Part shown: positions 45,867 to 57,075 of the stretch, one piece after another
Layout: every line of letters starts with the position of its first letter
Position numbering within the stretch: the stretch's first letter is position 1
Source of the DNA: Pinguiococcus pyrenoidosus
Taxonomy: Eukaryota > Sar > Pinguiophyceae > Pinguiochrysidales > Pinguiochrysidaceae
DNA: 64,000 nt
Direction of reading: 5' to 3'
Assembly: GCA_019677205.1 (NCBI GenBank)
Contig: JAAMXY010000052.1
Location: 30,471 to 94,470 of the forward strand
Notes under the pieces: model-generated
Databases searched by the model: none
The model's input: only the letters and a program-made list of their open reading frames with translations
What the model was told of the DNA's origin: nothing
Made by a program: the position numbers and the translations under genes

Positions 45867-48372
45867 ATGAAGCTCTTGCGCCTCACGCTCGTCCTCGGCG
45901 TCTTCGCGACTCTCCTGAGCCGTAGCATGGCCCAGGAGGCCGATACGGACGTTGCAGAAGAGGTACTGGCCTTGAGAATCCTATGCAAAAGCCTGGCTAG
46001 GCGGAACCTTTCTGGTTTTTGATGTGTTGCGGCGTGCGCGCAGGTGGAAAGTGCCGCCGAGGAGTCCGTAGAGACCCTGGCTTCTCTAGAGGGCAGCGAG
46101 ACGTTCGAGTTCCAGGCGGAAGTGAACCGCCTGATGGATATCATCATCAACTCGCTGTACAAGAACAAGGAGATCTTCCTTCGCGAAGTCATTAGCAACG
46201 CGTCGGACGCTCTCGGTAATCCGTGCCAATCACCGCGCGCCCAGGGCCTCCTAGACTAACTCCTGGCGCCGCTGTCGCTGCGTTCCAGACAAGATCCGCT
46301 TCCTGGCGGTGTCCGACGAGAACGCGCTGGCCGCGGGAGAGGAGCTGAAGATCGAGATCAGCGCCGACCGGGAGGCCAAGACCTTGACCATTCGGGACAC
46401 GGGTGTGGGCATGACCAAGGCGGACTTGATCGCGAATCTCGGTACCGTGGCCAAGTCAGGCACCACGAACTTCGCCGAGGCGCTCAGCGGAGAGGGAGAC
46501 ATCAGCCTCATCGGGCAGTTCGGCGTGGGATTCTACTCCGTCTACCTGGTGGCCGACCGCGTGCGTGTGCGCTCCAAGCACAATGACGACGACCAGCACA
46601 TCTGGGAGTCCACGGCGGACAGCAACTTCTACGTGGTCGCCGACCCGGAAGGCAGCTCGCTGGGACGCGGCACGGAAATCACCCTCTTCCTCAAGGAAGA
46701 CGCCCTCGAGTTCACGGGCGAGAAGCGCCTGGAGGAGCTCATCAAGCGCTACTCGGAGTTCATCACCTTCCCCATCTACCTCCAGAAGGAGAAGACCGTC
46801 ACCGTGGACGTGGAAGATGACGACGAGGACGAGGAGCTGCTCGACGACGAGGACGAGGACGACGACGAGGAGACCGACGAAGAGGCCGACGAAGACGCGG
46901 AGGACGACGAGGAGGAGGATGCGCCGGCGCCGAAGACGGAGACCATCACGACCTTCGAGTGGGAGCGGATCAACTCCAACCAGGCCATCTGGGCTCGCTC
47001 TCCGGACGACATCACCGATGAGGAGTACAAGAACTTCTACAAGAGCATCAGCAACGACTACGACGAGACGCTGGCTTGGACGCACTTCAAAGCCGAGGGC
47101 GAGGTCGAGTTCCGCTCCATCCTGTACATTCCCACTTCCGCGCCTCCGGGCATGTACGACAACTACTACGCCAATGACGCCGCTCTGCGGCTCTACGTGC
47201 GCAAGGTGCTCATCAGCGACGACTTCGAGGAGCTGCTGCCGAAGTACCTCAACTTCATCAAGGGTGTGGTGGACAGCGATGACCTCCCTCTGAACGTCTC
47301 CCGAGAGACCCTCCAGCAGCATAAGATCCTGAAGGTCATGAGGAAGAAGCTGGTGCGCAAGGTGCTGGAGATGCTGCGCAAGCTGGCGCAGAAGGGTGTC
47401 TCCAAGGACACGGAGGAGGACGAGGACGAAGAAGAAGACGCCCAGGACCTCGACGCAGTCTCGGACTACGAAAAGTTCTGGGAAACGTTCGGGAAGAACA
47501 TCAAGCTGGGCATCGTCGAGGACAACGCCAACCGCAACAAGCTGCTCAAGCTGCTCCGCTTCAAGACCAGCAAGTCCGATGGCGAGTGGCGCAGCGTGGA
47601 GGACTACGTGGAGGACATGAAGGAATGGCAGGAGGACATCTACTACATCAGCGGCGAGAGCATCGAGGCGGTCGAGAAGTCTCCTTTCCTTGAGCGGCTC
47701 CGCGAGAAGGACCTCGAAGTGATCTACTTCGTCGATCCTCTGGACGAGTACGCCGTGCAGCACGTGACAGATTTTGAGGGTAGGAAGCTTCAGAGCGTGA
47801 GCAAGGAAGGCCTGCAGTTCGGCGACGAGGACGAGGCGATGAACAAGGCCCGCGAGAAGGCCTACAAGGAGCTGTACGAGCCCCTCACGGGCTATCTGAA
47901 GGAGACGCTCAAGGGGAAGGTCTCGAAGGTCACGGTCTCGAACCGCGTCACCGCCAGTCCAGTTGTCATTGTTACGTCCCAGTACGGCAACAGCGCCAAC
48001 ATGGAGCGCATCATGAAGGCCCAGGCCTTCGGAGACAATCGGTTGGGATACATGAAGGCGCAGAAGACGCTAGAGATCAACCCGCGTCACCCGATGATTG
48101 CGGAGCTCAACGGGCTTGCGGAGAGCGCCCCGACGGACCAGCACACCATCGACCTGGTCAACCTCCTGTACGATACCGCTCTCGTGACGTCGGGCTTCCA
48201 GCTGGAAGAAATAGAGGATTACTCGGGACGCATGTACCGTACGTTGCGGAAGACCTTGGGAATCGAGTCGGATGCTCTCCTTGACGAGATCGACATTCCC
48301 GAGCCCGAGGAGGCATCGGAGCCCGTCGACGAGGATGAGGAAGACTTGGACGAGGTCGGCGAGGAGCTGTAA
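45867..48372 (+). CDS. HSP90B1: GRP94/endoplasmin, ER HSP90 chaperone
   Basis: Three exons, join(45867..45962, 46044..46215, 46289..48372), introns 81 and 73 nt, 783 aa. The start GCCACCATGA is a perfect Kozak context. The signal peptide is [19 protein letters not shown]. The GHKL ATPase domain has [50 protein letters not shown] and [16 protein letters not shown] very acidic linker (about residues 262-305) is typical of GRP94; middle-domain motifs follow ([25 protein letters not shown]) and the C-terminal dimerisation domain ([17 protein letters not shown]). It folds secretory and membrane proteins in the ER lumen. Oddity: the C-terminus reads DLDEVGEEL rather than ending in KDEL or HDEL. Confidence 0.97.
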
Positions 48373-49024
48373 GTCCATCAGGGGATCAAGAATGAGATAT
48401 CTTTCACTGCATGTTCATGATCTTCAAGCTTCTTCAAGTTTCACATTTCGTCTTGAGCGTTCGTGAGCTTTTCGTGCTAGATCCTCCTCACGTCCTTGCT
48501 CCTGTCAAGCTCTTCGTGTTCCCTCGCATCCCTCAGCGCGTAGAGCTCCAAGGTTCCCAGGCCCCGCCTTCTGGCCCAAGATGCTCCTTCATGGAACCGC
48601 AAGATGCATGCATGCATGCCCTTCGAGCAAAGGGGGCTTCTCACCCTCTTTTTTTTTCCGAAGAAAGGGTGTTGATATAGGAAACCTCGACGATCGTGAT
48701 CGAGAGAACTGGTTCAAGTTCTCAAATTCTGCCGAGAACGCATCAGCTGACGCCGATCTGTGAAACGATCATCACAAGGCTGGGGGGCTCCGGGCCGGGC
48801 TCTGAGAGGTGTCTCCCAAGGCAAGGGATTCCGGACCCGGCCGGTCCGAGTGGAGATGGGAGATGGAACTTCGCCAGTATTGCGCTCCGCAAGTACCGCA
48901 AGCAAGCAGACCCACGCACACGGGAGAAGACGCGACACTGCGATCGTCGCAACCCAGTCATCACGACACCTTGGAATCTCCGTCAAGTGGGGACTAGTTC
49001 TCTGAGCACCGAGCCTCGGGCAGG
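48373..49024. other. Intergenic region between two + strand genes
   Basis: 652 bp: GRP94 3' flank and the upstream region of the cNMP-binding gene. Contains a short (ATGC)n run at about 48607-48620 and a T9 tract near 48650. Confidence 0.4.
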
Positions 49025-50860
49025 ATGGAGCGCCTGCATCGCTTCGACAAGGACAGCCTGCTGCGGCTGTTCAAGCAGCCTGCTTTGCGCTCGCTGTTGA
49101 AGCATGTCATTGGCGTCCGCGACCGCCTCCGCGACATCGAGACCATCGCGGACTTGCTGGAGGAGATCGGGCCTCGGCTCTTCCTGAATTTGTCCAGGCG
49201 CTCGATTCAGACGATCTGCGCACAGATGGCCATCAAGGTCTTCCGGAAGGGCGAAATCATCTTCCTGCAGGGCGACCAGTCCGACGGCTACTACTTCATC
49301 CTCCACGGAAACGCCGTGGTGTTCGCCACGAGCGACGTCGGCGCCATCAAGTCGATCGACCGATCGAGGCCGATCGGGAGGTTCCAAGACGCCCTGGGAG
49401 CCAAGCTCACCACGCTTCAGAGCAACTCGGGCTTTGGCGAGGTGAGCTTCCTGAGCGATTCGAAGCACGTGGCGCCGCGTACCGCATCCATCATCAGCGG
49501 CGGCGGTGGCGAGATCGAAATCGATGGGAAGAAGAACAAGAAAGAGATCCATGCCGTACCAGCCTGCTTCGCCTTCATCGATGGCCAATGCTTCCAGTCG
49601 GAGCTCAAGTCGGCCTTCAAGAAGCACCTGCGCCGCATGGGGAAGATCGAGCCGCTGAAGCGCTTCCTCGCCTTGCGCGCCTTGTCCGATGCCGAGTTGG
49701 TCCGAGTGGCCTACGCCACGTTCCAGAAGAGCCTCCCGACCGACGCGCTGCTCGCCAAGCAGAACACGGCATGCCAGAACAGCTTCTTCATCCTCAGCGG
49801 CCAGATCCTCGTGACGCAGGCCGTATCCGCGACTTGCGAGCATCCCAGCGGCTACGAGTACGAGAACCGCAGTGTGATCCAGCTGGCCTTGCTGGGTCAG
49901 TTCGACATCTTCGGAGTCCGCGAGCTCGTCGAGCGTCGGAACAGGTATGCCAGGTCGGCCATCTGCGTCGTACCCACCACGGTTCTGGTCATTCACAACG
50001 CGGCCATCGAGAAGCTGGTGCTCACGAACAGCCGCTGCGCGCGGATGCTAGAGCGGATGCAGAAGGTGCGGCACCGCTGGGACTCCGCGCGGACCCAGCT
50101 GGCTATCCAGTTCCCCGAGCTGCGGAGTTCGGTGACTGATGAGCGCATGATGAGGTTCGCGCGCTACTCCTTCACGGAGGCAAACACCATGGAGCGGCGG
50201 GAGGCCAAGGCGATGTCGCAGAAGCGAGCCGTGGCGATCAAGGCATATCGTCGGCTGCGCGATAAGGCCCGCGTGATCCGCTACCGATTCCAGCGGCTGC
50301 AGAAGACGCTACCAGCGAAGGCCAAGATGCAGCTCCTTCGGGCGCTTGAAGACCTCTACAAAGAGACGCTCGCAGAGAAGGCGGGCAGCGTCGGTGCAGA
50401 GATGTCAAAGAAGTGGACCACTTTGGAAGACGCGATTGAGGAGATGTACGATGAGGTTGATCCTCCCGAGTCCGAGGACGGATCACTGAAGAATGCAAGC
50501 GGCGCGTCTGGGCTTGACACTGCCGGCAAGCGCGAGGACACTACCGGCAAGCGCGAGGACACTGCCGACAAGCGCGAGAACAAGGATGCTTCCCATTCCG
50601 GAACTGAAGCCGCTGGCAAGCGCGAGCAGAAGGATGCTTCCGTTTCCGCGAGGAAGCAAACGAGCGGAAGGCTGAGAAGGGCAAGTGTCATCGTGAAGCC
50701 GGGCGACAACGCGATGGCGGCGCTTCTGCGACTGCATTCCGAAGCCACCGATCAACGGCAAAGGGGGAGCCTCCTCGGTGGTAGGATGCAGGAGTTCCAT
50801 CGGAAGCAGCAGCCGATAAGCAGCAACACGGACGGCGCCAAGCTTCGGAACGCAGCCTGA
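49025..50860 (+). CDS. Protein with two cyclic-nucleotide-binding-like domains
   Basis: A single open exon of 611 aa from ATG 49025. Residues about 55-190 and 220-345 look like cNMP-binding beta-barrels. The first has IKVFRKGEIIFLQGDQSDGY, then FILHGNAVVFA and GFGEVSFLSDSKHVAPRTAS, which is the phosphate-binding cassette position (G-x-G-E-x-x-x, then R-T-A-S). The second is more decayed (FFILSGQILVTQAV; LGQFDIFGVREL). A Lys/Arg-rich helical region follows (residues about 350-470), and the tail holds near-identical heptads of the D-T-x-G/D-K-R-E type. No membrane segment, kinase or GEF domain is visible. Architecture recalls CNBD2-type proteins of animal sperm flagella, an analogy only. Ligand binding is uncertain: the first cassette keeps an Arg, the second does not look complete. 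Confidence 0.75.
   Translation: MERLHRFDKDSLLRLFKQPALRSLLKHVIGVRDRLRDIETIADLLEEIGPRLFLNLSRRSIQTICAQMAIKVFRKGEIIFLQGDQSDGYYFILHGNAVVFATSDVGAIKSIDRSRPIGRFQDALGAKLTTLQSNSGFGEVSFLSDSKHVAPRTASIISGGGGEIEIDGKKNKKEIHAVPACFAFIDGQCFQSELKSAFKKHLRRMGKIEPLKRFLALRALSDAELVRVAYATFQKSLPTDALLAKQNTACQNSFFILSGQILVTQAVSATCEHPSGYEYENRSVIQLALLGQFDIFGVRELVERRNRYARSAICVVPTTVLVIHNAAIEKLVLTNSRCARMLERMQKVRHRWDSARTQLAIQFPELRSSVTDERMMRFARYSFTEANTMERREAKAMSQKRAVAIKAYRRLRDKARVIRYRFQRLQKTLPAKAKMQLLRALEDLYKETLAEKAGSVGAEMSKKWTTLEDAIEEMYDEVDPPESEDGSLKNASGASGLDTAGKREDTTGKREDTADKRENKDASHSGTEAAGKREQKDASVSARKQTSGRLRRASVIVKPGDNAMAALLRLHSEATDQRQRGSLLGGRMQEFHRKQQPISSNTDGAKLRNAA
50514..50580 (+). repeat. 21-bp coding tandem repeat
   Basis: Three imperfect copies of a 21-nt unit (GACACTACCGGCAAGCGCGA type) coding for D-T-x-G/D-K-R-E in the tail of the cNMP-binding protein. 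Confidence 0.85.
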
Positions 50861-51381
50861 CGAGGCGACGCAATGCGCAACGCAAATGGCAAGGACCACG
50901 AGGCGGAACTCAAAACCACGGACGGCACTGCGTACGCGGAGGCGAGACAGGGCTGTGTTTGAATTCAAACGTCTTGCCATGTCCTTCTTGGGAACGCAAG
51001 CCTGGAACGGAAAGGGATACGACAAGCAGCCGACGGCCCTAAGGCTTCGTGCTTCTCCGCCGGGGAACGGCACAAGCGCAGCGAGATCTCGCTGACCTTC
51101 TCCGAGAGCAGGCGACAGCCAGGGCGAGAACCCAAGCCGTCGACATTCCGATCCTCCGACGCTCCGAGACTCGGTTGAACGGCCCCTCCCGAGGAGGAAG
51201 AAGCGCCGAAGCACTGGATGCACAGCCAATCCCAAGCCTTCTTTGACTTGCGACCTCACGAACTCCATCAGTCAGAGACCTCCAGTAAGGGCTGCCAGTC
51301 GACACAGCGGCATGAACTGAATAATCGCCTGTCTTTGGCTTGTCTCTCTATACTGGCTGCTAGGTCTGCGCTTGGTTCGTC
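50861..51381. other. Convergent intergenic region
   Basis: 521 bp between the 3' ends of the cNMP-binding gene (+) and WASHC1 (-). Short frames on both strands, none recognisable. Confidence 0.4.
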
Positions 51382-53575
51382 TCAGTCCTCCCAGTCACTG
51401 GAATCTTCGACATCCTCATCCTCGTCGTCTAGTCGAGCGACCACACTGCTCAGGAGATCGTTGTCGAAGAGAGACTGCTTCCGTTCGAGGGGGGGCCGCA
51501 CTGTCGCGTTCGAATGTGTTACAGCGTTCGCGTCCCCGCCAGCTGGCGCGGTTGGCACAGTCGCTTGGTCTCCATTGATGTCCACCGGCGGCGCTTGCGT
51601 CGATCGTGGGGCATCTTGGTGCCGAGGTGCCCGGGGACTTCCGAAGCCAGTCCTCTCAGAGGACACGGAACTTGAGTATCCGCTGTCGTCCGAGGACGCC
51701 GGATCTTTGGTGTCGACCGAGAAATCCAGTATGCCCTTCTCGAACTTCATCGAGTCCCGGCGTTGTTGGCGGCGGTCCCGCTTGCCACTGATCGCCTCGG
51801 ATCTGCGCCTACATCAGGGCGCCATCCAAGCAGTCTCTTAGTCGGCCCGGCCACAGAAAAGAGCCGTTAGATGCTCTTCTCGACACTCTTACCGCATCTT
51901 TGAGCGAATCTCGTCCATAAATGTCATCGGCTTGGGCGCACTAGCCGGCTTCTCGCGCTTAGGACGCCTGAGAGTTTATGTGTTTTTTTTGGGCGCGCGG
52001 GGGNNNNNNNNNNNNNNNNNNNNNNNNNTGATGGCGGCGAGGGCGAAACAACGACTTTGAGGAGCGGCTCGTGGTGCATGACTCGGAAATTGGCGGGTTT
52101 ACCTGTCTCCAGCTCCGCGAAGCTTCTGCACATCTGCTCGTCGGATCTCGTCCAGCAAGGAGCCGATCGTGCGCGGTGCAGAGGAGCTGCCGTTCTTCTC
52201 GCCCGGCTTTCCGTCCGTGACCTCCGCGGAAGCGAGGTCCGCCCTGTCGTTTTGCGCCTCGCTAGCGTCGATGAAGGCGGCAGCAGGATCCGGGTCGCTG
52301 AGCGGGGAACTCTCGGTCGTCCTTTCGCCCCGGGTGTTCGGTAGTTCTGCCGCGCCTTGCGCAGCTCCCGCATCGAGCCGACCGTCCGGAGAGCCAGTTT
52401 CCTTCTCTCCGGGTGGTTTCTGACCATTTTGCGTGGCATCATTATGTGCGGCACCTTCCATTTCGTCCGTGTCGAGATTCAGTTCCGGCAGGAGGTCGCC
52501 AAGGCTGGTGTTCAGATGCACCGAGGGAGCAATGCTGGCGAACGGATCCTGCCCGGAGCTTGTCGCGTACATGTCCTGGAAGGACAGCTCCGCCACGTCC
52601 GGCAAGGGCAAGTTCTCCGGCAGCGCCAATTCCGCTGCGCTCATCTCGCCGGGTCGGTAGCTGTAGTTGAGCTGCTCAATGTCGGGGAGGCTGTCTCCCT
52701 GATGGAGGAGACCCGCATCAGCCAAGGAAGAAGTGGCGGTGAACGAGAACAGCTCGGCGCCAAGGCCAAGCTTACCTGGATCAACGACAAAGGCGCACTG
52801 GGCAGCGTCTGGAAGGGCTCCTCGAGGTTCTGGGACGCCTTCGGAATCCTCTCTTCCTGCACCAATTGCTCCGCTTGAGAGTATGCGGAGACGTCCGTGC
52901 CGAAGACCATCAGATCCGCAACGGTCGCCGCGGTTCTCGGCGGCCAGCCGAGTCGCTCTTCCTCCATGATGACCGCCGGCTGGAGCTTGGCCTTGGGGCC
53001 TGGCCTCCTCGTCATCTGCGGAGAGGAGACAGGTCACTGGTCCGCTTTTGCCCAGCTCGACTCCTGTCCGAGGTTCTTCGGTACCTCCCAAAGATGTCTG
53101 CTCTGCAGATGCATGCGCTCGTAGTCTTCGTCGCCGTCCTCGTGGGCGTGCGCCAGTGGGTTCAGCAGGGCGTGGGGAGCGTCCAGGTCCTCCATGAAGC
53201 GCGCAAAGTCTCCGTCCATCTGTTGCGTTTCAAACGCACGCTGGCGCTCTCAGGTGCTGCGGAGAACTTCCGTTGAGAGCGCTGCGCACTTTTTCCCACC
53301 TTAAGACTCTCCCAAGTGGAAGGCCGCCATCGTCTGGGGAAAACGGACGACGAGAAGAGCGTAATCGGCGCGGACCTCGCTTTCGAGACGGCGTCCAAAG
53401 TGGCCTCCGCGCGCTGAAGCCGCTCGTTCACCGCGCGGATGCGCCGGTGTTGCGCGTCAATGCCGCTCTGGATGTGTCGGAAGGTTTTGTCGACCGCCGC
53501 GTCGAGGTCCTTCAGAGCGCTGACGATCTCGTGGGCGGCGACGTCGCTGTTGGCGTTGGGCAGCAGAAGCGCCAT
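51382..53575 (-). CDS. WASHC1: WASHC1 (WASH complex Arp2/3 activator)
   Basis: Six exons on the minus strand: 53300..53575, 53085..53240, 52776..53015, 52103..52698, 51893..51967, 51382..51787; all in phase, about 582 aa. Residues 1-80 match the WASH N-terminal helix (IVSALKDLDAAVDKTFRHI; ITLFSSSVFP). Exon 4 has the WASH-type stretch LPENLPLPDVAELSFQDMYA ending SIAPS. The C-terminus carries a WH2 motif (SLLDEIRRADVQKLR), a basic central segment (FMDEIRSKMRGKRD) and a terminal acidic motif with Trp (EDVEDSSDWED), i.e. the VCA module that binds actin and Arp2/3. WASH builds actin on endosomes for sorting. No long polyproline stretch is visible, unlike the human protein. The junction between exons 1 and 2 (59-nt intron) is the least certain. 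The 25-N gap lies inside intron 4 and does not interrupt coding. Confidence 0.88.
52004..52028. other. Assembly gap (25 N)
   Basis: Run of 25 N, a fixed-size placeholder, so the true gap length is unknown. It is flanked by a T8 tract and G-rich sequence that may have stopped assembly. It falls inside the intron between the WH2 exon and the next exon of WASHC1. Confidence 0.98.
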
Positions 53576-54360
53576 TTTCGCTCAGACGCGCGACCGAAGG
53601 GTTCGGGCGGGAAGATCGAAGCGCTTCCATCCGCTATACAACGAGGACCGATTCAGGCAGCCGCAGCTGCGTAGCGACGTGGCGTCCCAAGCGACGCACG
53701 CAGCTTCCCTCAGGGCTCGTGAGAGGCTTTGTGGCGTGAGGTTGTGGCGGATGGTGATGTCAGGGGCTGTGAGAAGGTTCTTTTTGTGGGAAGATGGCGG
53801 CGGCGCCCCAGCTTGCGGCCTTCCAAAAACAAGCATGCTTGTCTGCGTTGGGTACCCCAACTTCTGCACTGCAGTGGGACTGACACCGCTTCACGTCCAC
53901 TTCACTCGTCCCAATTCCACTATAGACCGTCTCCTAGGATCTCATCTACGCCACAAGGATAAAGCACTTTCCCCTCCGCTGACATGCGAGGAGGCGAAGT
54001 CTGCTGTACACCGCAACCACTGATGCGCTCAGCTCCCGAAAGACATCGACGCCACATTTACATGAGCACGCCTACAGATTCATTCTACGACACATACACC
54101 GACTGATCCTGCCAGCATCACTGAACAGCCACTCTAAGCTACAAGGAACACGCATGGCACCGCAAGAAGCCGCCAGACGAATCGGACTCCTCGACCGTTC
54201 ATCTCCGCTTGGCTCCACTTCAATCCATCCACATTGTGCGCGACAATCAAAACTCCTTCCCCCGCGAGAAGGTCACGGCAACACAGCATACAGGGCACGG
54301 GTCACTGGGGCACCAGGGCACGGGGCACGGGGGCACCGGGGCACAGCTTCACGGCACCGT
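53576..54360. other. Intergenic region with GGGGCAC minisatellite
   Basis: 785 bp between WASHC1 (upstream flank) and the 3' end of the small gene at 54361. A GGGGCAC-rich repeat lies at about 54297-54345. No gene recognised. Confidence 0.4.
54297..54345 (+). repeat. GGGGCAC-type short tandem repeat
   Basis: Six to seven imperfect heptamer units of the GGGCAC(G/C) type just beyond the stop codon of the adjacent small minus-strand gene. Confidence 0.75.
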
Positions 54361-54871
54361 CTAGGCGTTCAGGGGAAACCACTCGTCCGCGGGATCTTGA
54401 ACCGTCGACCCCTCCGCGGCGTGCGCCGGCGTTCGCGTTTGCAAGGCCACTCTGCGCCTCTGAGCCTGAAGCTCCGCGTCCCTCTCGATCAGGTGCGCCA
54501 GAGAACATCCCATCTCCAGCTGCGCGGCGATGTCGTTCAGCTTGACGAGATCTCTGCACTTGAGAGATCGCTTCAAGATCTACAGAAGAAGGAAGCAAAA
54601 TGCGTCAGGCATGTGCTCCACGCCGACGTTCGACGGACGATTCGGCAGATCTCACCTTTCTTCGTGGCTTGGACACCTCGAGGGATGCTTGGAAGTCGAC
54701 GCTGAGGTCTTCCTCGCGTCCCCGCTTCTTCGTGAAGCGGGAGGGCGGCTCCGTAACACTCGGCTCCGCAAGTGCTTCCTGGATGGTCTTCAGCGCATCC
54801 TTCACCGCCGCCACTGGCGTGACTTGCGTCAACGGGCTCTGAAACGTCTTGGGCTGAAATGCGGCGATCAT
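54361..54871 (-). CDS. Small unknown protein, two exons
   Basis: I infer complement(54361..54579, 54656..54871), a 76-nt intron with donor GTGAGA and a pyrimidine-rich TCTGTAG acceptor (phase 0), 144 aa. It starts MIAAFQPKTFQSPLTQVTPV, then has a helix (VAAVKDALKTIQEALAEPSV), a basic patch (FTKKRGREE) and, in exon 2, a second helix (RDLVKLNDIAAQLEMGCSLA) ending DPADEWFPLNA. I do not recognise the family. Support comes from two adjoining open frames linked by good splice sites with matching phase; an upstream exon (frame to 54980) is possible. Confidence 0.5.
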
Positions 54872-56281
54872 CTTGCGGATAGACTTCGGCGCCGGAAATC
54901 AGTCTGAGATTCGAAACGTCGTTGGCAGAAGGCGCGCTTCTTGGGAACAATGAGCCACGCGATGCGGTCTCAGCTTCCACCGGGGTCGTGAGAAGGCTGT
55001 TCCGAGGGCAGCTGGTGAAGGCGGGGGCAGTGGGTCTGCTGGGACGTGTCTCTCTCCGCTACGGCCGTGGCGTCTGTAGATGCTTAGTTGCTTGAAAACA
55101 GCCGACGGCGATCTTTTCCGAGGAGGTTTCAGTTTCAGAGTAATTTATCATAAGTTTGAGGTGAGCTTGTGATCTTTCTTCTGCGTAGCCATCAGGGGGA
55201 TGAAACAGTTGGAGTTTCGGTGAATGCGGGCGCAATCGACGTGGCCAAGAAGAAGCGCGCGGGCCTCACCAACGCATGCCATCGTTGATTGGTCGAAGAA
55301 TTTGAGTTCCTGGAGAAATGGCCAATGGAGGCTACGGATCTTGCTCCAGGACTTTCATGCACGACGAGTGGACAAATCCAAAGGTCACAGGTCACCGAAT
55401 CCGGTGAGCCACGCCTGTCACGCCGTGTAAGCGGGGCGGCCAGCTACGCACGATTCACCCTGTAGCCAATCAGCTGCTGTGACATGGCGCCACGAGGAGT
55501 TTCGTCCGTGAACATTCAAGTTGATTCTGCTTCGTTCAACGTGAGGTACCCCAACTATGGCCGCCCCAATGTTTCGCAGTGTTCAAGCCGGCCCAACGGC
55601 ACGCGAAGCTAGCGAACGCACTTGAAGCCACTACCGTTGTTCGTTGCAGCCCGCTTGTAGCTGTCAGCGGCGTCTCGCAATGCGAGAACTGCGTACCTGC
55701 CGATCCGCATCAACGGCTACACGCCATTGGCCGCCGCTTTCGCGCGCAGCGGCTCGGCGGTAACCACGACATCCACTTCAAGAACTTCGCCGGCCAGCCC
55801 CGGAAGGCGATCCACGTCACCTGCTCCACCGCGTTTCTCGGTTTTCGTTTTCGTTGGGTCTCTCTTTCTGATTTGTCTTAAATTAATTCATAGAATATCA
55901 GTCTTCGTTTGTCTCTCGGTTTTCGCGGAGCGATTAAGAATCGTCGCGCGGGAGCCAATTCCTGTAACGTAACCGTTTCATTTCAATTTTACTCTAATTT
56001 GAAATTGGATAATATTGATCCATAAATGACGTTCGGCCAATATATTATCATAAGAATTATATTAATACATTTGAATATAAAATAGAAATATAATTTAATA
56101 GTCATATAGAACATGTTAATTGCAAGCTTCTCATTCTCCGACTCTCAGACAAGATGACAAGATCAGATCCGATCCGCCGAGCTGCGCGCGCTTTCTTTCT
56201 GTCTTTCTTTCCCGGTGCTGGATCGGATCTCCTGCTTCCCAGACTCTTTCGCACGCTCCTTGGCTTGCGCAAGGACAAGGC
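54872..56281. other. Intergenic region between divergent genes
   Basis: About 1.4 kb. A GC-rich island at about 55640-55830, open in more than one frame, sits in AT-rich DNA (55140-55170, 55870-56115). Its translations resemble nothing I know. The AT-rich block immediately upstream of TRAPPC1 presumably holds its promoter. Confidence 0.4.
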
Positions 56282-57058
56282 ATGATCTTCAACATGTACA
56301 TCTTCTCGCGCAGCGGCTCCTGCCTCTTCTACAAGGTGACTTCACCAAAGAGACGGAGGAGAGATGGGAAGAAGACGACGGAAGGAAGGAGAGGAAAGCA
56401 CCAACCCTGCAGCGTTCACCGGATACCTTCGGCATTGGACGTCCCACAAGGGCGCCTACGTTTTCATGCTGGTTGAGGCCCCTCCCTCATTTCAAAGTTT
56501 TTCTCTTTCCTCTTGGTGTCTTGCTTCCACAGGAGTGGCACCGACCCTTGAACACGCTCAGCGGGGAGGAAGACCCCGGCGAGGACGCGCGACTCATGTT
56601 CGGCATGCTCTTCTCCCTCAAGGAGATCGTGGGCAAGATGAGCGGTAGATCAGCGGAGAAGGGCGAGCGAAGAGAGGACATCCAGGTCATGCGCACTTCC
56701 ACATATTCCACCCATCTGTACGAGACGCAGACCGGCCTGCGGTTCGTGCTCAATGTAGACGCGGCAGCACCGTCGTTGCGGGGAGAGCTCGAGGAGATCT
56801 ACGCCGGCATTTTCGTAGAGAAGGTGCAATGAAGAGGAATCACCGCTATGGCGTTCGATGCCAAAATCGTCGCTTTCGAAAGGCGCCTTCTAAAGCCGCT
56901 CTCCCCGGCCTTTCTCGTCCCACCTTCTGTTTGGCGAGCAGGTGATCAAGAACCCCCTTTATGACCCCCGCGATGGACCGCCGGAGATTCCAGAGGATTT
57001 TGAGGAGGAGCTAGAAGCGTACTTGCGAGCACTCCCAGTGGCACAGCCGGGGTTTTAG
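56282..57058 (+). CDS. TRAPPC1: TRAPPC1/Bet5, TRAPP core subunit
   Basis: Three exons, join(56282..56335, 56533..56823, 56942..57058), introns 197 and 118 nt, both phase 0, 153 aa, the usual family length. Exon 1 gives MIFNMYIFSRSGSCLFYK, aligning with the LYLFDRNGVCLHYSEWHR start of TRAPPC1; exon 2 continues EWHRPLNTL, then ARLMFGMLFSLKEIVGKMS, STHLYETQTGLRFVLNVD and EEIYAGIFVEK; exon 3 adds VIKNPLYDP, equivalent to VVKNPL in the animal protein. This longin-fold subunit is part of the TRAPP core that activates Rab1/Ypt1 for ER-Golgi traffic. Confidence 0.96.
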
Positions 57059-57075
57059 TAGGGAAGGAAGGCCAG

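Noticed and set aside
46456-47763. 435-codon minus frame opposite GRP94
   Set aside because: Val/Leu-rich antisense translation of a GC-rich, acidic coding region; GRP94 on the plus strand is unambiguous.
52004-52028. Gap interrupting WASHC1
   Set aside because: Exon phases on each side (2 then 1) join correctly, so the gap is intronic and the gene need not be called broken.
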